DNA of 64,000 bases, from assembly GCA_019022495.1 (NCBI GenBank), contig JAFEKR010000001.1, forward strand, positions 6,758,001 to 6,822,000. The letters are read 5' to 3'. This DNA is from Epichloe hybrida (taxonomy: Eukaryota > Ascomycota > Sordariomycetes > Hypocreales > Clavicipitaceae). Both the position numbers and the translations under genes were made by a program. The notes beneath the pieces are model-generated. The model made no database searches. It worked only from the letters and a program-made list of their open reading frames with translations, and was not told where the DNA came from. Below are positions 25,407-38,250 of the stretch, in pieces (within the stretch, counting starts at the first letter, position 1; the number at the start of each line of letters is the position of its first letter).

Positions 25407-28400
25407 GCATAGTAATGTAGTTATTAAGGTTATCCTTTAGTTATTAGTTACCTTAGACTACTATTTAAGCCTTAAACTCTATAATAATACCTTTTTTATT
25501 AGTTTTATACTTAAAAACTTATCTAAGGTTAATAATTTCCTTAAGATTAAATAATTTATCTAGTATATTCTCCTAGTAGTTTAAGGATTAAAGCTTTAAA
25601 AGCTCCTTTATAATTACTTCCTTCTAGTAGTTATAATATAATAAGGCTATTACCTAATAATAATATATAGGTTCTAGAGGCATATCTTTAATATATAAAC
25701 TATATTAAGTTCCTTAAAATACTATTAAGAAAGCAAAAGAAAACTATACTTACTTAGCTTTCCTTATTTCCTTTCTCTAATATTTCCTAGTAATAATATT
25801 ATTTATATTAATACTATTATTATAGGGACTATAATTCTTTATATCCTTACTACCTTTTATAGTAAATTTACTAGTCTTTATAGTAGTTACTATATAATTA
25901 GCTATTACCTTACTTATAAATTTATTAATCTTATAAAATAGCGTATTATTACCTTATACCTAAATCTCTAAGTTCTCTATAGTAACTAGCGCCTTCTAAG
26001 AGAAGTTAGGAGGGGTTAAAAGTGTACTAGAAAGGTCCTCTTTATCCCCTATTATATAAGGAGGCATTTTTGCTTTAAACTGCTTATTTTCCTAGCCTAT
26101 AGCTAATAGCAAAGAGGCAGGATTATCCTCTTTAAGCTCTATTCTAATGAGATCTTAACTAATCTCCTTATTAAGGTCTTTAGCTTTAAGCTCTTGTGAG
26201 GCGCTGTACGTTGTAAGGCGCGAAGGCCTAAAGGGCAGCCCATAGGGTGTTGTTATGCGCAAGCGACAGGTCTTAAGTAATTGTAAGGTGTAATGTTAGT
26301 AACGGCTAGCATTGGCGAATCTTTTGGTCTATTGGGATTCCTAGCACACCTTCTAGGTCTCTTACAGCTCTTTAAGTAACTTAATTATTAATATTTTCTC
26401 TTATTAAGCTAATTCTAGCTCTTCTTCTAGCTTAAAGAAGGAGTTTTTATTAAACTAAACACACGCTAATATAATAACCTTATAATTACAAAGCAAAGGC
26501 ACCTATATAATATATTATAACTTGCCTCTATAACTAATAAGGTATCTAATATAAGCTTTCTGCTCTAACTATAGTATTACGTGGTATGATTTAACGTGTT
26601 CTAGAGCCTTTGTTATTATTAGAAACGCCTTATATCTATAAGCTTATAGATATATAATTAAAGGCTTTTAAACCTCTAATATCTATAAATAAGCTAGGAC
26701 TATTTTCTATGCCTAATTTCACTAGAGTTTATAGGGTGTAACCTAATTCCTATAATATTTAAAGGGTATTTTATTTAGTAAATAAACTACTATATTAAAG
26801 ACTTTATTATTAAGTTCTAAAGAAAGGTAAGCTTTAAGGCTTAATATATAAGCCTTTTACTTAACTACCCCCCTAGATCTCTTTACTTTTCTATTTTAAC
26901 TAGGTATTAAGGGAGCTAAATTATAGAATATAATACTAGTAAAGGCTATCTTATCTCTTATACTCTTTATAAATAAAGCCTTTTTAATATTACTATATAA
27001 AAAGCATAGTTAAACCCTAAATTATATATATAGGAATGCTATTATTATATAAAAGCTATTATGAATTTTATCTTTAGTCTTAAATAAATAGAAGAAACAC
27101 ATTAAGGTTATAAGGTATGTAAAAATACACTAATACTAATTACTATTTTAGTAAGAAAAGTTATAATACTCTAGATTAACTAAAAGGCTATATCTAAGTC
27201 CCTAAGGAAGCCCTTTTAGTGTAACCTATAATCTCTAGCACTTAGCTTTACTTATAGTATAAATCTTATACTCTATAAGCTTAAGTTCTATTAATTTAAT
27301 ACTAAGAGTAATATTTATAATCTCTATAAAGGCCTTCTTACCTAGATAACTATATTATTAATACTAAAGCTTTATATCTCCTTTTATAAGTAGCCTTAGT
27401 GCTTTACTAGTTATAGTATAGGCCTCTTTTAGGTTATCTAAGAGTATAAATAATATATAAAGCTTATTAATATTATAAAGCTTAGTAATAGAATACTTTC
27501 CTTAGAATAAAAAGCTTTTCTTCTAGTTTTAATAGATCCTTACCTTTATTAGAATTATTACTAATACTAGGTTTATATAAAATTCTAGAATTAGTAAAGC
27601 ACTTTACACTATAATCCTTCTTAGCCTTTATAATACTAGATTTATAATAGATATATAGACTAGTCCTTATCCTAAGGATATATAGATTATGCCTCTAGCT
27701 TTAACCTTTATTATAATAGTTCTATTAAACTTAGACTATTTAAACTAATAAATATTATTAAAAATATAAATATTAGCTTTAGAATTATAGATAACTATAT
27801 TCTAATTTCCTTTAGAGCTATCTATAGTATTTAAAGTTAAATATATAACTTCTCTTAAAGGTTAAAAGCTTTATAAGTATATAAATAATAATATATTTAT
27901 AGTTTTCTTTTCTAGAGTTACTATAAGTAAGTTATTTATTAGGTTTTATAAGGGGATAATAATATTACTACTTTTCTCCCTTTTCTCTAGTTTTTAACTT
28001 ATAGCTTTTAATCTCTTTTATAGGTTTTCCTTTAAATATCTCTTAATATTATCCTTAGAGTTTTTCCTAACTTCCTAATCCTTAGGAGTAGCTTCTAGCT
28101 TATAAAAAGCTTTAAATAAATTATAGGATTTCTACTACTTTAATATATTATAAATATTATAACTAGAGTATCTAGGGTATTTCCTTTACTTTAATTTATT
28201 CTAACTATTTAATCTATTAGTAATAATAGTATTATTAGCTAATTTTATTATTATTAAGCTTTAAGGAGCTTTATAGTCTCTTTTAAACTTACTAATTACC
28301 TTAAGAAAGCTATTATTCTTTTCTTTATTAAGTAAGTTATTCTATTTTTTCTAGAATACCTTAAATTTACTTTAAAGAGAGATAATAAACTTATATAGTA

Positions 28401-28600
28401 TTATTTTCTTAGTCTATTAAGTCTTAAGATCTAGATAATTCCTTTATAGTACCTTTATTACTATAGCTTACTTATACTAATTATAAGTACCTTTAGCTTA
28501 TAAGTAATTATTAAGGTAATTCTTTATAAGAATAAGTATTTTCTTAGTATTTAGCTTATATTAATTATAAAGAAGCTTAAGTATCCGATAAGTATAATAT
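25407..28600 (-). mobile_element. Copia-type retrotransposon, 5' part (gag, protease, integrase), RIP-degraded
   Basis: Continuation of the element at 13,880-15,398. On the minus strand an aspartic-protease-like stretch (NIVIYNSKANIYIF) is legible at about 27,770-27,830. Integrase would lie between there and 26.4 kb, and the first part of reverse transcriptase at 25.4-26.1 kb. The order protease, integrase, RT is the Copia order. The 5' LTR on the right could not be delimited. A solo LTR of another family is inserted at 26,195-26,366. Confidence 0.6.
26195..26366. repeat. Solo LTR with perfect 5 bp duplication
   Basis: An island of nearly unmutated sequence inside the RIP-degraded Copia element, starting TGTGAGGCGCTGTACG and ending CTCTTACA, 172 bp. 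GCTCT flanks it on both sides (26,190-26,194 and 26,367-26,371). TG..CA ends plus a 5 bp duplication identify a solo LTR. No other copy is in the window, so its family is unknown. Confidence 0.75.
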
Positions 28601-28616
28601 TAAACTAACTTCTTTT

Positions 28617-28755
28617 CTGTGGCTTCCTTCGGACCTTTAGACGATAGATAGTCTGACCGTGGCCAAAGAGTGAAGCCACCAAAGGGATACACGTGATGCG
28701 ATTAGATGCATTACAAGCTACCCTGCTCCGTTAGCAGTAGCACTACACTATAGCC
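28617..28755. other. Unmutated GC-normal island of unknown origin
   Basis: About 140 bases with normal composition between RIP-degraded stretches. It contains an 8 bp inverted pair, GTGGCTTC (28,619-28,626) and GAAGCCAC (28,673-28,680), enclosing a smaller TAGAC..GTCTG pair, so it could fold as a branched hairpin. It is not a recognisable tRNA and I found no duplication at its edges. Confidence 0.4.
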
Positions 28756-29685
28756 TTACTTTTCCCCCTTTTTTACTTACTTTCTCTTCTAGCTAGATTC
28801 CTCTCCTTCTCCCTCTTCTTCTCTCTCTTAGTTATTAGCTATTATTATTATTAACTTTATTAAATTTAACCCCTTTACACTAGTGTAACGTTCCTTAGTG
28901 TAACTAACACTAATTAGTGGTTAACTATAACTATAGATAAGTTAGGTATTATAAGAAGAGATATTTTTACAGATGCTATAGTCACTACCCCTTATTATGC
29001 TAAATTAATAGTTATTATAGTAGAGAGGTATAACTATATCGTGTGCTAAAGGAAGATAGACTAGAATCCTAGTAATAGGCTTATTAGACTTCTAAGAGAT
29101 TAATCTATTAACTCTTAGGCCTTTAGGATATTTAGTTAATTATTAATCTTATTATCTATTATAAGAAAACTAACTAAATAACTAAATCTATTGCCATAAG
29201 GTATTTTATTTAAACCTAACGTTAAAAACAATCCTTAGCTAAGCTAGCTAACCTATATAACCTCCTTTTACACTCTCTTTATAACCCCTCTTCTCTCTTT
29301 ATAGCTTTTTACGCCTTAGTATTTTAAACATTGAGTTATTTCTGTTTTTACGCTATCTTTATAGCTTGCTCTTCTCTCTTTTTACTATTTTTTCCCTCTT
29401 TTATACTTTTTCCTATTATTTTTTATTATTTCCCTTTATTTATCCTATTAATCCTATTAATCTTACTAATCCTATTTATCCTATTCCGTTTATCCTATTT
29501 ATTCTATCCTATTTATCTTATTTATCCTGTTTATTTTACTTATTTTATAAGTAAAGCTCTAGGCTCTATTATATTAATTATAGCACTTCTACCCTATTTT
29601 TATTAGCCTTGTTAATTTAAGACTAATATTACTAGAGGGATAGAACTAGAGGGTAAAAGAATAATAAGGGGCACTCCCTAAAACA
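28756..29685. repeat. AT-rich, pyrimidine-rich DNA ending in an LTR-like edge
   Basis: RIP-type composition with long T/C runs. Between about 29,440 and 29,530 a degenerate TTTATCCTA-like repeat creates an open frame of no coding value. The right edge, CACTCCCTAAAACA at 29,672-29,685, resembles the Copia LTR end near 14,015-14,025 and precedes a Copia gag region, so this is probably the 5' LTR of the next element. Its left boundary was not found. Confidence 0.4.
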
Positions 29686-32600
29686 CGCCCCTTTTCTTTA
29701 AACCCCTATAAGTATCTTTAAAGATAACTATCCTTAAAAGACCTTAAGAGAATAAACTCCTACTATATCTATAACCACTTGCTAGTAAGCTTATAAGAGA
29801 TTAGAAAGAATCTAATAATCTAGATCCTAAGACTACTATATAACCTAAGCTTAATAATTATATTATAGGGTTTATTAACCTTAGTAAGCATTAGGGCTAG
29901 AGAGATAATAACCTCTAGGAATTATTCTAAGAGGACTTTAAAGGCTAGTTTAAGGATACCTTTAAAAGAGTAAATAAGGACATTATAAGAGAGCTATATA
30001 ACTCTTTATAAGATTATAGCATTCTTATTAAATAAGGCCTAGGATATCTAATCCTAGCATTGCTTAAAGAAGTGCTTTATTAAACCTTAATACCTTATTA
30101 GCTAGAAAAAAGGTTAAGATCCTCTAAACCACCTTAAATATAACCTCTATAGGCTATTACTATAAAGACCTTACCTAATGTTCCTAGCTCCTAAAGGGAA
30201 TAATTACTATATCCTCTATAAGAACCCCTATAATAATCTTAGTTATATTAGGAGCTTAACCCTTAATAGTTTAATTTCCCTCCCTAATACCTTCCTTCTA
30301 ATAAGTAAATTATAAAGAAGATATCTAAGCTTATAAAGATATATAAGGATAGTAACTATTATAGTAAAAAGCTATATAACTTTCTCTTACTAAAGCTTAT
30401 ACTCTTTAAGAGTAAGTATAACTAGATTAACCTCCTTAAGTTATATTTTAGTAAAGTATTCCCTATTATATTAATAGGAGATACTAAATAGCACTTTCTT
30501 AATTACCTTACTAGTAAAAACCTCTTATATAAAGAGATAATTATAAATATCTATTAATACTTTAAGATAGAGAGTAATTAATAATTTTACTAATATAAAT
30601 AAAGTAATATAACTCTTAAGAATATTATTACTTAGAACCCTAATAAAACTAAGCTTAAGTGCCTTAAGATTTTATTAACTACCTTAAAGAGAGTTTATAA
30701 AGGGCTATACCCCTTTAATATAGTGAATATAGAGCTCTATAAGTAAACCTTAAATATAGTCTCTAGTATCCCTAAATATTAGGTAATGAAGTATATATAT
30801 ACGCTAGGCTTTAAGAACCTTACTAGTAACCTTTATAAATTAATTATAATTATAAAGAGTAGTATAAGGAGTAACTAATACTACTAGTATTAAGATAAAG
30901 ACCTATTAGAGGTAATGTTTATAGACTACTAATATAGCTAATAGAATTAAAGAGACTAAGGAAGAGGAGGTTATTATAGTAACTTTAGATAACCTAAGTA
31001 ATGCTTTATCTATAGTAAGAGTAGCTACTAGTTATTAAACTATACTAATACTAAATATTAGAAAAAGAAAGAGAGGTAGTAAGCTAGTAAGAACTATTAT
31101 TTACCTCCTATAGAGAAGAAGTTTTAGGTATTCCTTACTTTATTTAAAGGAAATAATAGTAATAATAAAGAGAAAATAGAAGACTAGGAAATATAGCTTA
31201 AGGCCTTTACTTAGGACTAAGATAATAGTAATAATAATATTAAGAAAAAGCTATTATTAAAGGCATAACTTAGTATTATATAATTCTTTTGCGTAGGATT
31301 ATAAATAATAGATATATTCTTTACGCTAGTTAGCTAACTATGTAGCTGTTCCTAGTACTCTATTCGCTTAGTTAAGAGGGAAACCCTTTACTAGGAAGAA
31401 AAACCCCCTTATGTCTATAAATAGGCTAGCGCTAACCCTCTCCTAGGTCTGCGCCACATTAGGTATAATTAATTATAGGTGTTTAGTGCTAGCTTATGCT
31501 AGCCTTATCCTAAAGAAAATAAAAAAGAAAAGAAAAAGGTGTAGTAATAGTCCTAACTAGCTCCCTTTAGTGCTAGTCTAGTCTTACTTTAACCTAGCTT
31601 TATGTCTCTTACTTTACCCTAGGGCGTAGTGAATTTAAATTTATAATAATAATTTACTTTTTATTTACTTTACTTCTAACTCTTCTAGTACCTTACTTTT
31701 TAGCTAAATCTAACCTAGCACTAGTCTAGATATCTTATAAAGTCTAAGTATATAGTTTTATTTAATTATAGTAAGGGGTAGGTAATTTAGGCCTAGTAAC
31801 TAGGCGGTTTTACTCCTAGATTAGTTACGTGCTATCTATACGTTTACTTATCTTATGCTTTATTTTCTAGCTAATATTATAGTTAGTCCCTCCCTCTCTC
31901 TCTCTCTTAAGTATAAAAGAGAGCTCCTTCCCCCTTAAGGTTCTAACCTTTTTTCTCTTCTTATAATAAATTTCCTATAGGTTCTTTTCCTTCCTATCTT
32001 TTTTAGAAGCTATTTAAGGCTTCTCTAGTCTAGTGCTAGTTTAAATACTAATATTTTATATAGAAAAACGCGCTATAATATTACTAAGCTCTGTAAGTAC
32101 CTTATTTTTAGTGCTATTCTAGCTCTAATTTACCTAGGAACTTATAACCTTAGATAAGTATTTAAGGAAGTCCCTAACCTAAAAGTAATTAGATTAGGTA
32201 AAGGCAAAAGGCCTAGAAGTAAGTCCTCTTTGCCTCTATTTTGCCTTATTTCTAGGTCTAACCTAGGGTAGCTAGGTAAGCTATAAGAGATCTAGTGTGT
32301 GTCCTATAAGATATAATCTATTAAAAATAAGGGCTATTAGTGCTATAATATTATTAGTAAGTTAGTTTATTTCTAGTCTAGGGGTAAGGCTAATCTATAT
32401 ATAAAGGGGTAATGTCTAATGCCTGTTTTAATTATTAGGTTTATAATTATATATATATTAAGGTAATATTAACTCCTATGCCTATTCTAAGCTTACTCTA
32501 GTGCTAATCCGCTTATAGCTAAATATCACTAGCTAGCAAGGGGAATATTAGTAGTTAGTTAAGACTTAGGCTAGTATAGTTACTAGGAGTAATATAAGTG

Positions 32601-35600
32601 GTTTTACTCTAGCTTAGTAGTAGCTTTATTCTATAGCTAACTTTAATTATCTAGGCCCTAGAGAACTATATAGCTTAGGTTAAGAAACTCTATGCTAAAA
32701 ACCACGCTAAGAAGAAATAAGGCGCTGCTATAGTAAGCCTAGACCTAGCTAAGTCTAGGTCTACAAAGAAATAATATAATAAGGTTATCTTTTAGCTCTA
32801 GTAGCTTAATGCCTAAGTAGTAAAGATAAACTAGCTCCTAGCCACTAGCCTATTAGCTAAGGGTAAGAGCAAGGTAATAGAGAATATAATCCCTATTTTT
32901 AAGGAGAAATAGGGCTAATTCTAGGTTAGTAAAGGGGCGGTGGCAGGCTAGTGTAAAATAATACCTATAGCTTTTTAACTTAAAATTAATCTAATAACTA
33001 TTTTAAACCTATAGTCTTCCTATTATAGTATAATTCTGCCTTATATCTAGCTTACCTCTGTGGCTATACTATTTTACCTAGTGCCTTTCTCTAGTTATTT
33101 ACAGTGTTTATTTATTAGTTAGTTTAGTTACCTCTAGGGTAGCCTAGATCCTCCCCTAGTTTACATTAACTAAAGGCTAGGTCTTATGCTAATATATAGT
33201 ATTAGAGTTTTCTTATACTAAGGAATTACTTTATAATATATCTTACCTTTAGGGGATTATCTAGGGCTAGCCTTACCTCCTATATATCTCTAGGCTATCT
33301 TATTTAGGGGCGTCTATAGTTATAGTTAGTATAGTTAATAATTATATAGTACTAGTCTTTAACTATATAACTATAGCTATATAAGGGTAAAGCTACCCTA
33401 GGAATACGCCTTTAGAAAAGGAACTTATTAAGGCTAATCTTTCTTATATATAATTATACTATTATAAAGGAGATATACTTATTAAGCCTAGTATAAAATT
33501 TCTAGATTTCCTTTAGGTTATAAGTAAGCAAGTAATTCTCTATTAGCTCTCTCTTATACCTATATTATCTCTATTACCTATTAGAATACTAGTCTTTCTA
33601 TCTTTTCTTTTACTTCTTATATAGTTATATATCTAGTTTATTATTAGTAGGTAAGGGTCTTCTTTTACATTATAGTACTATTTACACTAAGTTAGCTATA
33701 GCCTATATCTTATTTATTATTTCGCTAAGTATAATCCTTTTCTTAAACTTTTACTTTATCTTATTTAAGTAAAGGTCTAGGGGGGGATATAGGTTTTAAC
33801 TTCTAGTTAAGTAATTAGTATAGCCTTAAACGCTTTAGCTATAGTCTAGAGATAAGTTAATTAGTTTACTATAAAACTTCTAACTATTCCTTATAGTTTT
33901 CCTCCTTTCTTAGTTAGGGTATAGTAAGCACTTGCCTTATAGGTAAGAATAAGCTAGACTACCTATATATATATAAGCTAGGTATCTCTAAAGCTAATGC
34001 CCTATGCTAACGCTACTAATATAAAGAGTGTAAGCTATTACTAGGCTAGTTTTCCCTTAAGGATATTCTTATAGGCACTCTAGTTAAGTTTCCTATTTAC
34101 CTATACCCTAAGAAATTAGTATACCTTTATTAGCGCTATCTTCTCTATGCTAAGCTAGACCCTAGCTTATAGAGGCCTATAGGCCTTAATAAAGTGTATA
34201 AGTTTAGTTTTTACTAGGTTAAACTTTACTTTTACTTTCTTTACCTATTCCTTATAGATTTTCTAAGTAGCCTTAAGTTTTCTCTAGGTTTATGCTATGT
34301 TTTTACTAAATACTATAATGTTTATATTATTAGCAAATCTAATTACTACTATGCCTAGGATAGCCTAGAGGTATATATAAAGTTCTATAAAGTAAAGGAG
34401 AAAGAGAATTAGTAAAAGAGAAAATCCTTATAGGGTACTAGCCTTAATCTTAAAGGGTCTAGAGAGTTCTCTATTAAAGCTAAGCTAGCTTATTCTATCC
34501 GCTAGGAAGCTTTATATTATATCTATTAGCTAGCGGGGGATTCCTATTAGGATTAGTAAGTAGATTAAGTATAGGTAGCTAACTCCATCAAAAGCAGACG
34601 AGATATCTATCTAGGCAAGCGAGGCGATTCCGCCCCTGCTCTAGGCCATAAATAATAGATAATATTAATATCCTTATAACGCTTAAGAATTAAGCTTTTT
34701 AACATGCCTTACTTAAGTAAGAGCTATACCTTAAAGAGGCTTCTAATAAAGATAATTTAATTTATTATACCTCTAAAGAACACTATTTTAAAGAGATCTT
34801 TAAAGGAATTATACTAGATATAGAAGCCTTAGGCTACTTAACTACTAGTCTAGTATAAGCTAAAGCCTTACTAAGATTAATGCTATTATTAATAATTAAA
34901 CCTTATAACCTAGAAGTTATTTACTTTAGTGCTAAATTAGTAATAACACATAGCGTTATCTATATGCCTATAAAGCTTAGCTAAATTAACTTTTATATCC
35001 TTAACATTACTATACTCTTCCTCTTTTCCCTTACTAATATAGATAAAATAAAGGTTAAGATTAATAACCTTACTAATTTGTTAATTTAAAATAATAAGAC
35101 TATACCTATTATGCGTAAATAGGGCTACCCTTAGTAGCTTCTAAAGGCAAGAGAAACCGCTACTTTTTACCTATTAGAAGAAGAGATTTATTAACTTTAC
35201 TAAAGGTTTAGTTATCCCTTAATTTAATAGCTTATAAAGATCCTTTAATAAGCTAGTTATAATATTAAACACTATATAATTAAGAAGCTTACTAAAGTCT
35301 ATTACTATTATTAAATAAATAGAAAAGCCCCTAGCTAGTTTAAATTCTCCCTTAAAGATAACTATAACTTTAACTATAAGATTATTATTAATATTATATA
35401 AATTAATAGCTAGCTAGTCCTTTATATTATTGATTTAGTAACCTTATTTTAAGTAGCCTAATTTCTTAACCCTAAGAAGCAGAAAGCTTATAATATCTAG
35501 GATATAATTAGAAAGTGCTAGATTAATATATATCTAGGCCCTCTAGACTAGATTATTTATAATACTAGTAATAACTTTACTTTAGCTAAATTTAGGCATT

Positions 35601-37313
35601 ATGCTTACTTAATGTTAATTAATATTAATAAAATACCTATTAAAGCCTATAATAGCATTAGAAAGGTTAAGAGATATTATAGACCTCTTTGCTAGGCCTA
35701 TAATATTATTATAGACTTAATTAGTAAGGAAATTACTCCTAAGTAGTGACTTTAGATAGCTATTAAAGCTATTAATAACTTAGTAAGCCTTAATAGCCTT
35801 ATGCTAACCTTACTAGTCTTTAGAGCTTACCTATAGATAATAGGTAAGTTATTACTAAGTGTTTTTATTATTTAATAAGCTAAAGTAATTTAGAAAGTAA
35901 CTAATAAAGTCCGCTATTACCTAGCTAAGAGGTAGGTTTATAAGGCCCTTAGTGCCTAGAATAGCCCTAATATATTACTAATATATTAGCTATTACTATA
36001 AGCTAATATATATATATAAAGAGAAAAAGGTAAATAGCATAGCCCTTATAAGCTATTAGCTACTAATAAGGAAACCTATATAGTTAAGATACCCTATAGC
36101 TTAGCTAAGTTTTGCTTTATAGTAGTAAAGCTATACTATAAGGACTTATAGTATATAAGGGCTAATAAGCAAAGCCTTTAGGATATTAAAGAGCATAACC
36201 TAGGCCTAGAGGTCCTTACCTATAATATAGCCCTTTCCTATACTATAGCCCTCTTTAATACTATAGTCTTATTATAAGAAAAGGCTAAGGGGGCCTAGGG
36301 AAATAAGCTACCTATAAAGGGTAGTAAGATAAAGAAAAAAGAGAAAAAGACACTAATTAAGAGAAAGTAAGGGAGGCTAAGGAAAAACCTTATAGTTTAA
36401 TTCTTTATTAATAAGGGTATAAAGAAGCCTATAAAGGCTATTAAGGCTAAAGGTAATCCTATAGGAAGCTATAGAGTTAAAGAACTTATAGTAAGCCTTA
36501 AGGTAACTAAAGATACCCCTATAGAAAGCTATAAAGCTAGTAGCCCTAAGGAAGTAAAGGTAAAGGTAATTAAGGCCTAGGTTTATAATTCTAAGGAGCT
36601 TATTAAACCTATAAAGCCTCTTATATTTATTAATAAAGACTAAGAGAAAGTATTAATTAAGGAGATTATAGCTAGAGAAGTGCTAAATATAGTATTTCTT
36701 ATAGTAAAAGAAAAGGCTAACTAAAACCTTACCCTTTAACTTTACTAAGAGGGAAAGATTATAACCCTAAGGAGCCCATTTAAATAATCTAATTAAGCTA
36801 AGATTAATATATTATAAGCTTATAATGTGTTTAGATTTATAATATTTAATCTAGCGAAGTATAAAGGCTACTAAATCTTTAATTCTTATATAGTCTAAGA
36901 GATTAAAGGTAAAGGCACTAAAACACTATATAAGAAATCGCGCCTTATTATATAAGGGTATAATAATAGAGGAAAAGAGGCTATCTTAACCTAATTACTA
37001 ATAATATAGTAATTAAGCTAATGGATTATTATAGCCCTTGCTCTATTATTAAAGCAAAAGGGAATTTACCTTTAGCTACAAGATATTACGTAAGCTTATG
37101 TTTAATCCTAAATAACCCTAAATAGGCTAATTATTATAAAGTTACTAAAGCAAATTACACACCTCTTTCTAAAAGGCATAATAATAGAGGTTATTAAGCC
37201 CCTTTATAGGATTATAGAGGCTAGAACTTACTAGTAAGCAATATATTTTTGCCACTATAGGGATAATCTTAACATAATGACCTTAATATACAATCCCTAC
37301 TTGCTAATCATAG
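29686..37313 (+). mobile_element. Second Copia-type retrotransposon, plus strand, split by a LINE
   Basis: The gag part runs to 31,314 and ends in a zinc-knuckle-like region at about 30,990-31,060 whose cysteine spacing is legible although two cysteine codons are changed. The pol part resumes at 34,648: protease/integrase zone (for example RFINFTKGLVIP at about 35,190) and a reverse transcriptase at about 36,930-37,310 ending in FCHYRDNLN. All frames are broken by RIP. The piece from 31,315 to 34,647 is a later LINE insertion. The element stops abruptly at about 37,313 inside RT, where satellite DNA begins. Confidence 0.7.
31315..34647 (-). mobile_element. 5'-truncated Tad1-type LINE inserted into the Copia element
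   Basis: The 14 bp sequence ATAAATAATAGATA occurs at both junctions (31,301-31,314 and 34,648-34,661), a long duplication of the kind made by target-primed reverse transcription. Read on the minus strand the element starts inside reverse transcriptase (IDISSAFDGVSYLYLIY near 34,610-34,550) and runs through the C-terminal region to a 3' end at 31,315 with no clear poly(A). Its first 60 bases are almost unmutated, while the rest is RIP-degraded. It matches the LINE copies at 42,794-48,545 and 58,940-64,000. Confidence 0.75.
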
Positions 37314-37490
37314 CCAGAGCTTTGTACTACACTACACTACATTTTGTAGTATTTGTAGTGTAGTGTAGTATACTACATACTACACTACACTACACTACAC
37401 TACATACTACACTATAAGAAAATTTTTTTACTACATGTAGTATTTGTAGTATTTTGTAGTATTTGTAGTATTTTAAAAAAAATAACTTAT
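37314..37490. repeat. TACAC/TAGTG simple repeat forming a long hairpin
   Basis: Runs of ACTACACTACAC alternate with runs of TGTAGTGTAGTG, so the region can fold on itself. It starts CAGAGCTTTGTAC, similar in its first bases to the terminal repeat of the hAT-type element at 40,777, and its ACTACA words also occur there. It may therefore be a related foldback element, but no matching right end was found. Confidence 0.5.
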
Positions 37491-37806
37491 AATAACTAAT
37501 AATAGCTTATTATAGCTTATTATAGCTTATAATAGCTTATAATAGCTTATTATAGCTTATAATAGCTTATTATAGCTTATAATAGCTTATTATAGCTTAT
37601 AATAGCTTATTATAGCTTATAATAGCTTATAATAGCTTATTATAGCTTATTATAGCTTATAATAGCTTATAATAGCTTATTATAGCTTATAATAGCTTAT
37701 AATAGCTTATTATAGCTTATAATAGCTTATAATAGCTTATTATAGCTTATTATAGCTTATTATAGCTTATAATAGCTTATAATAGCTTATATAGCTTATA
37801 ATAGCT
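37491..37806. repeat. Ten-base minisatellite
   Basis: About 31 tandem copies of a decamer that alternates between AATAGCTTAT and TATAGCTTAT, with one shortened unit near 37,790. The two unit types are mixed irregularly. Each unit contains the self-complementary core ATAGCTTAT/ATAAGCTAT in part, so the array is itself partly palindromic. Confidence 0.85.
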
Positions 37807-37849
37807 TACAAATTTATTAGCTATTACTAATTAGTATTAGCTAGTATCT

Positions 37850-38250
37850 CCTTTAAGTAAAAATTATATATTAAAGTAAGAAAGCTATAGATAAGTTATA
37901 AATAGGTACTAAGACTCACTTTTATACTTACTTTTATAAAAATCTCTCTCTTTAAGTAAAAATCATATATCTAAGCATAAAAGCTATAGATAAGTTATAA
38001 AAAGATACTAAGACTCACTTTTAGACTTACTTTTATAAGAATCCCACTTTTTATGTAAAAATCATATATTTAAGTATGAAAGCTATAAAGAAATTACTAA
38101 TATTTATAAGGACTCACTTATAGACCTACTTTTATAAAAATCCCTTCTACTAAGTAAAAGTTATAAATATAAGTATAAAAGCTATAAATAAGTTACTAAT
38201 AGGTATAAGACCCACTTTTAGGCCCACTTTTATAAGAATCCCACTTAGTT
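37850..38250. repeat. Four tandem copies of a unit of about 105-110 bases
   Basis: Each unit reads roughly TAAGTAAAAATCATATAT .. AAAGCTATAGATAAG .. ACTCACTTTTAGACTTACTTTTATAAGAATCCC. The unit tail ACTTTTAGACCCACTTTTAT is shared with the interior of the hAT-type MITE at 40,777-41,198, so the array may derive from subterminal repeats of a related transposon. Confidence 0.65.

Noticed and set aside
28617..28755. tRNA or self-cleaving ribozyme in the unmutated island
   Set aside because: No cloverleaf or conserved T-arm, and no hammerhead core motifs could be found.
29331..29606. 91-codon frame rich in Ile, Leu, Phe and Tyr
   Set aside because: Produced by a degenerate TTTATCCTA-like pyrimidine repeat in AT-rich DNA; no coding character.
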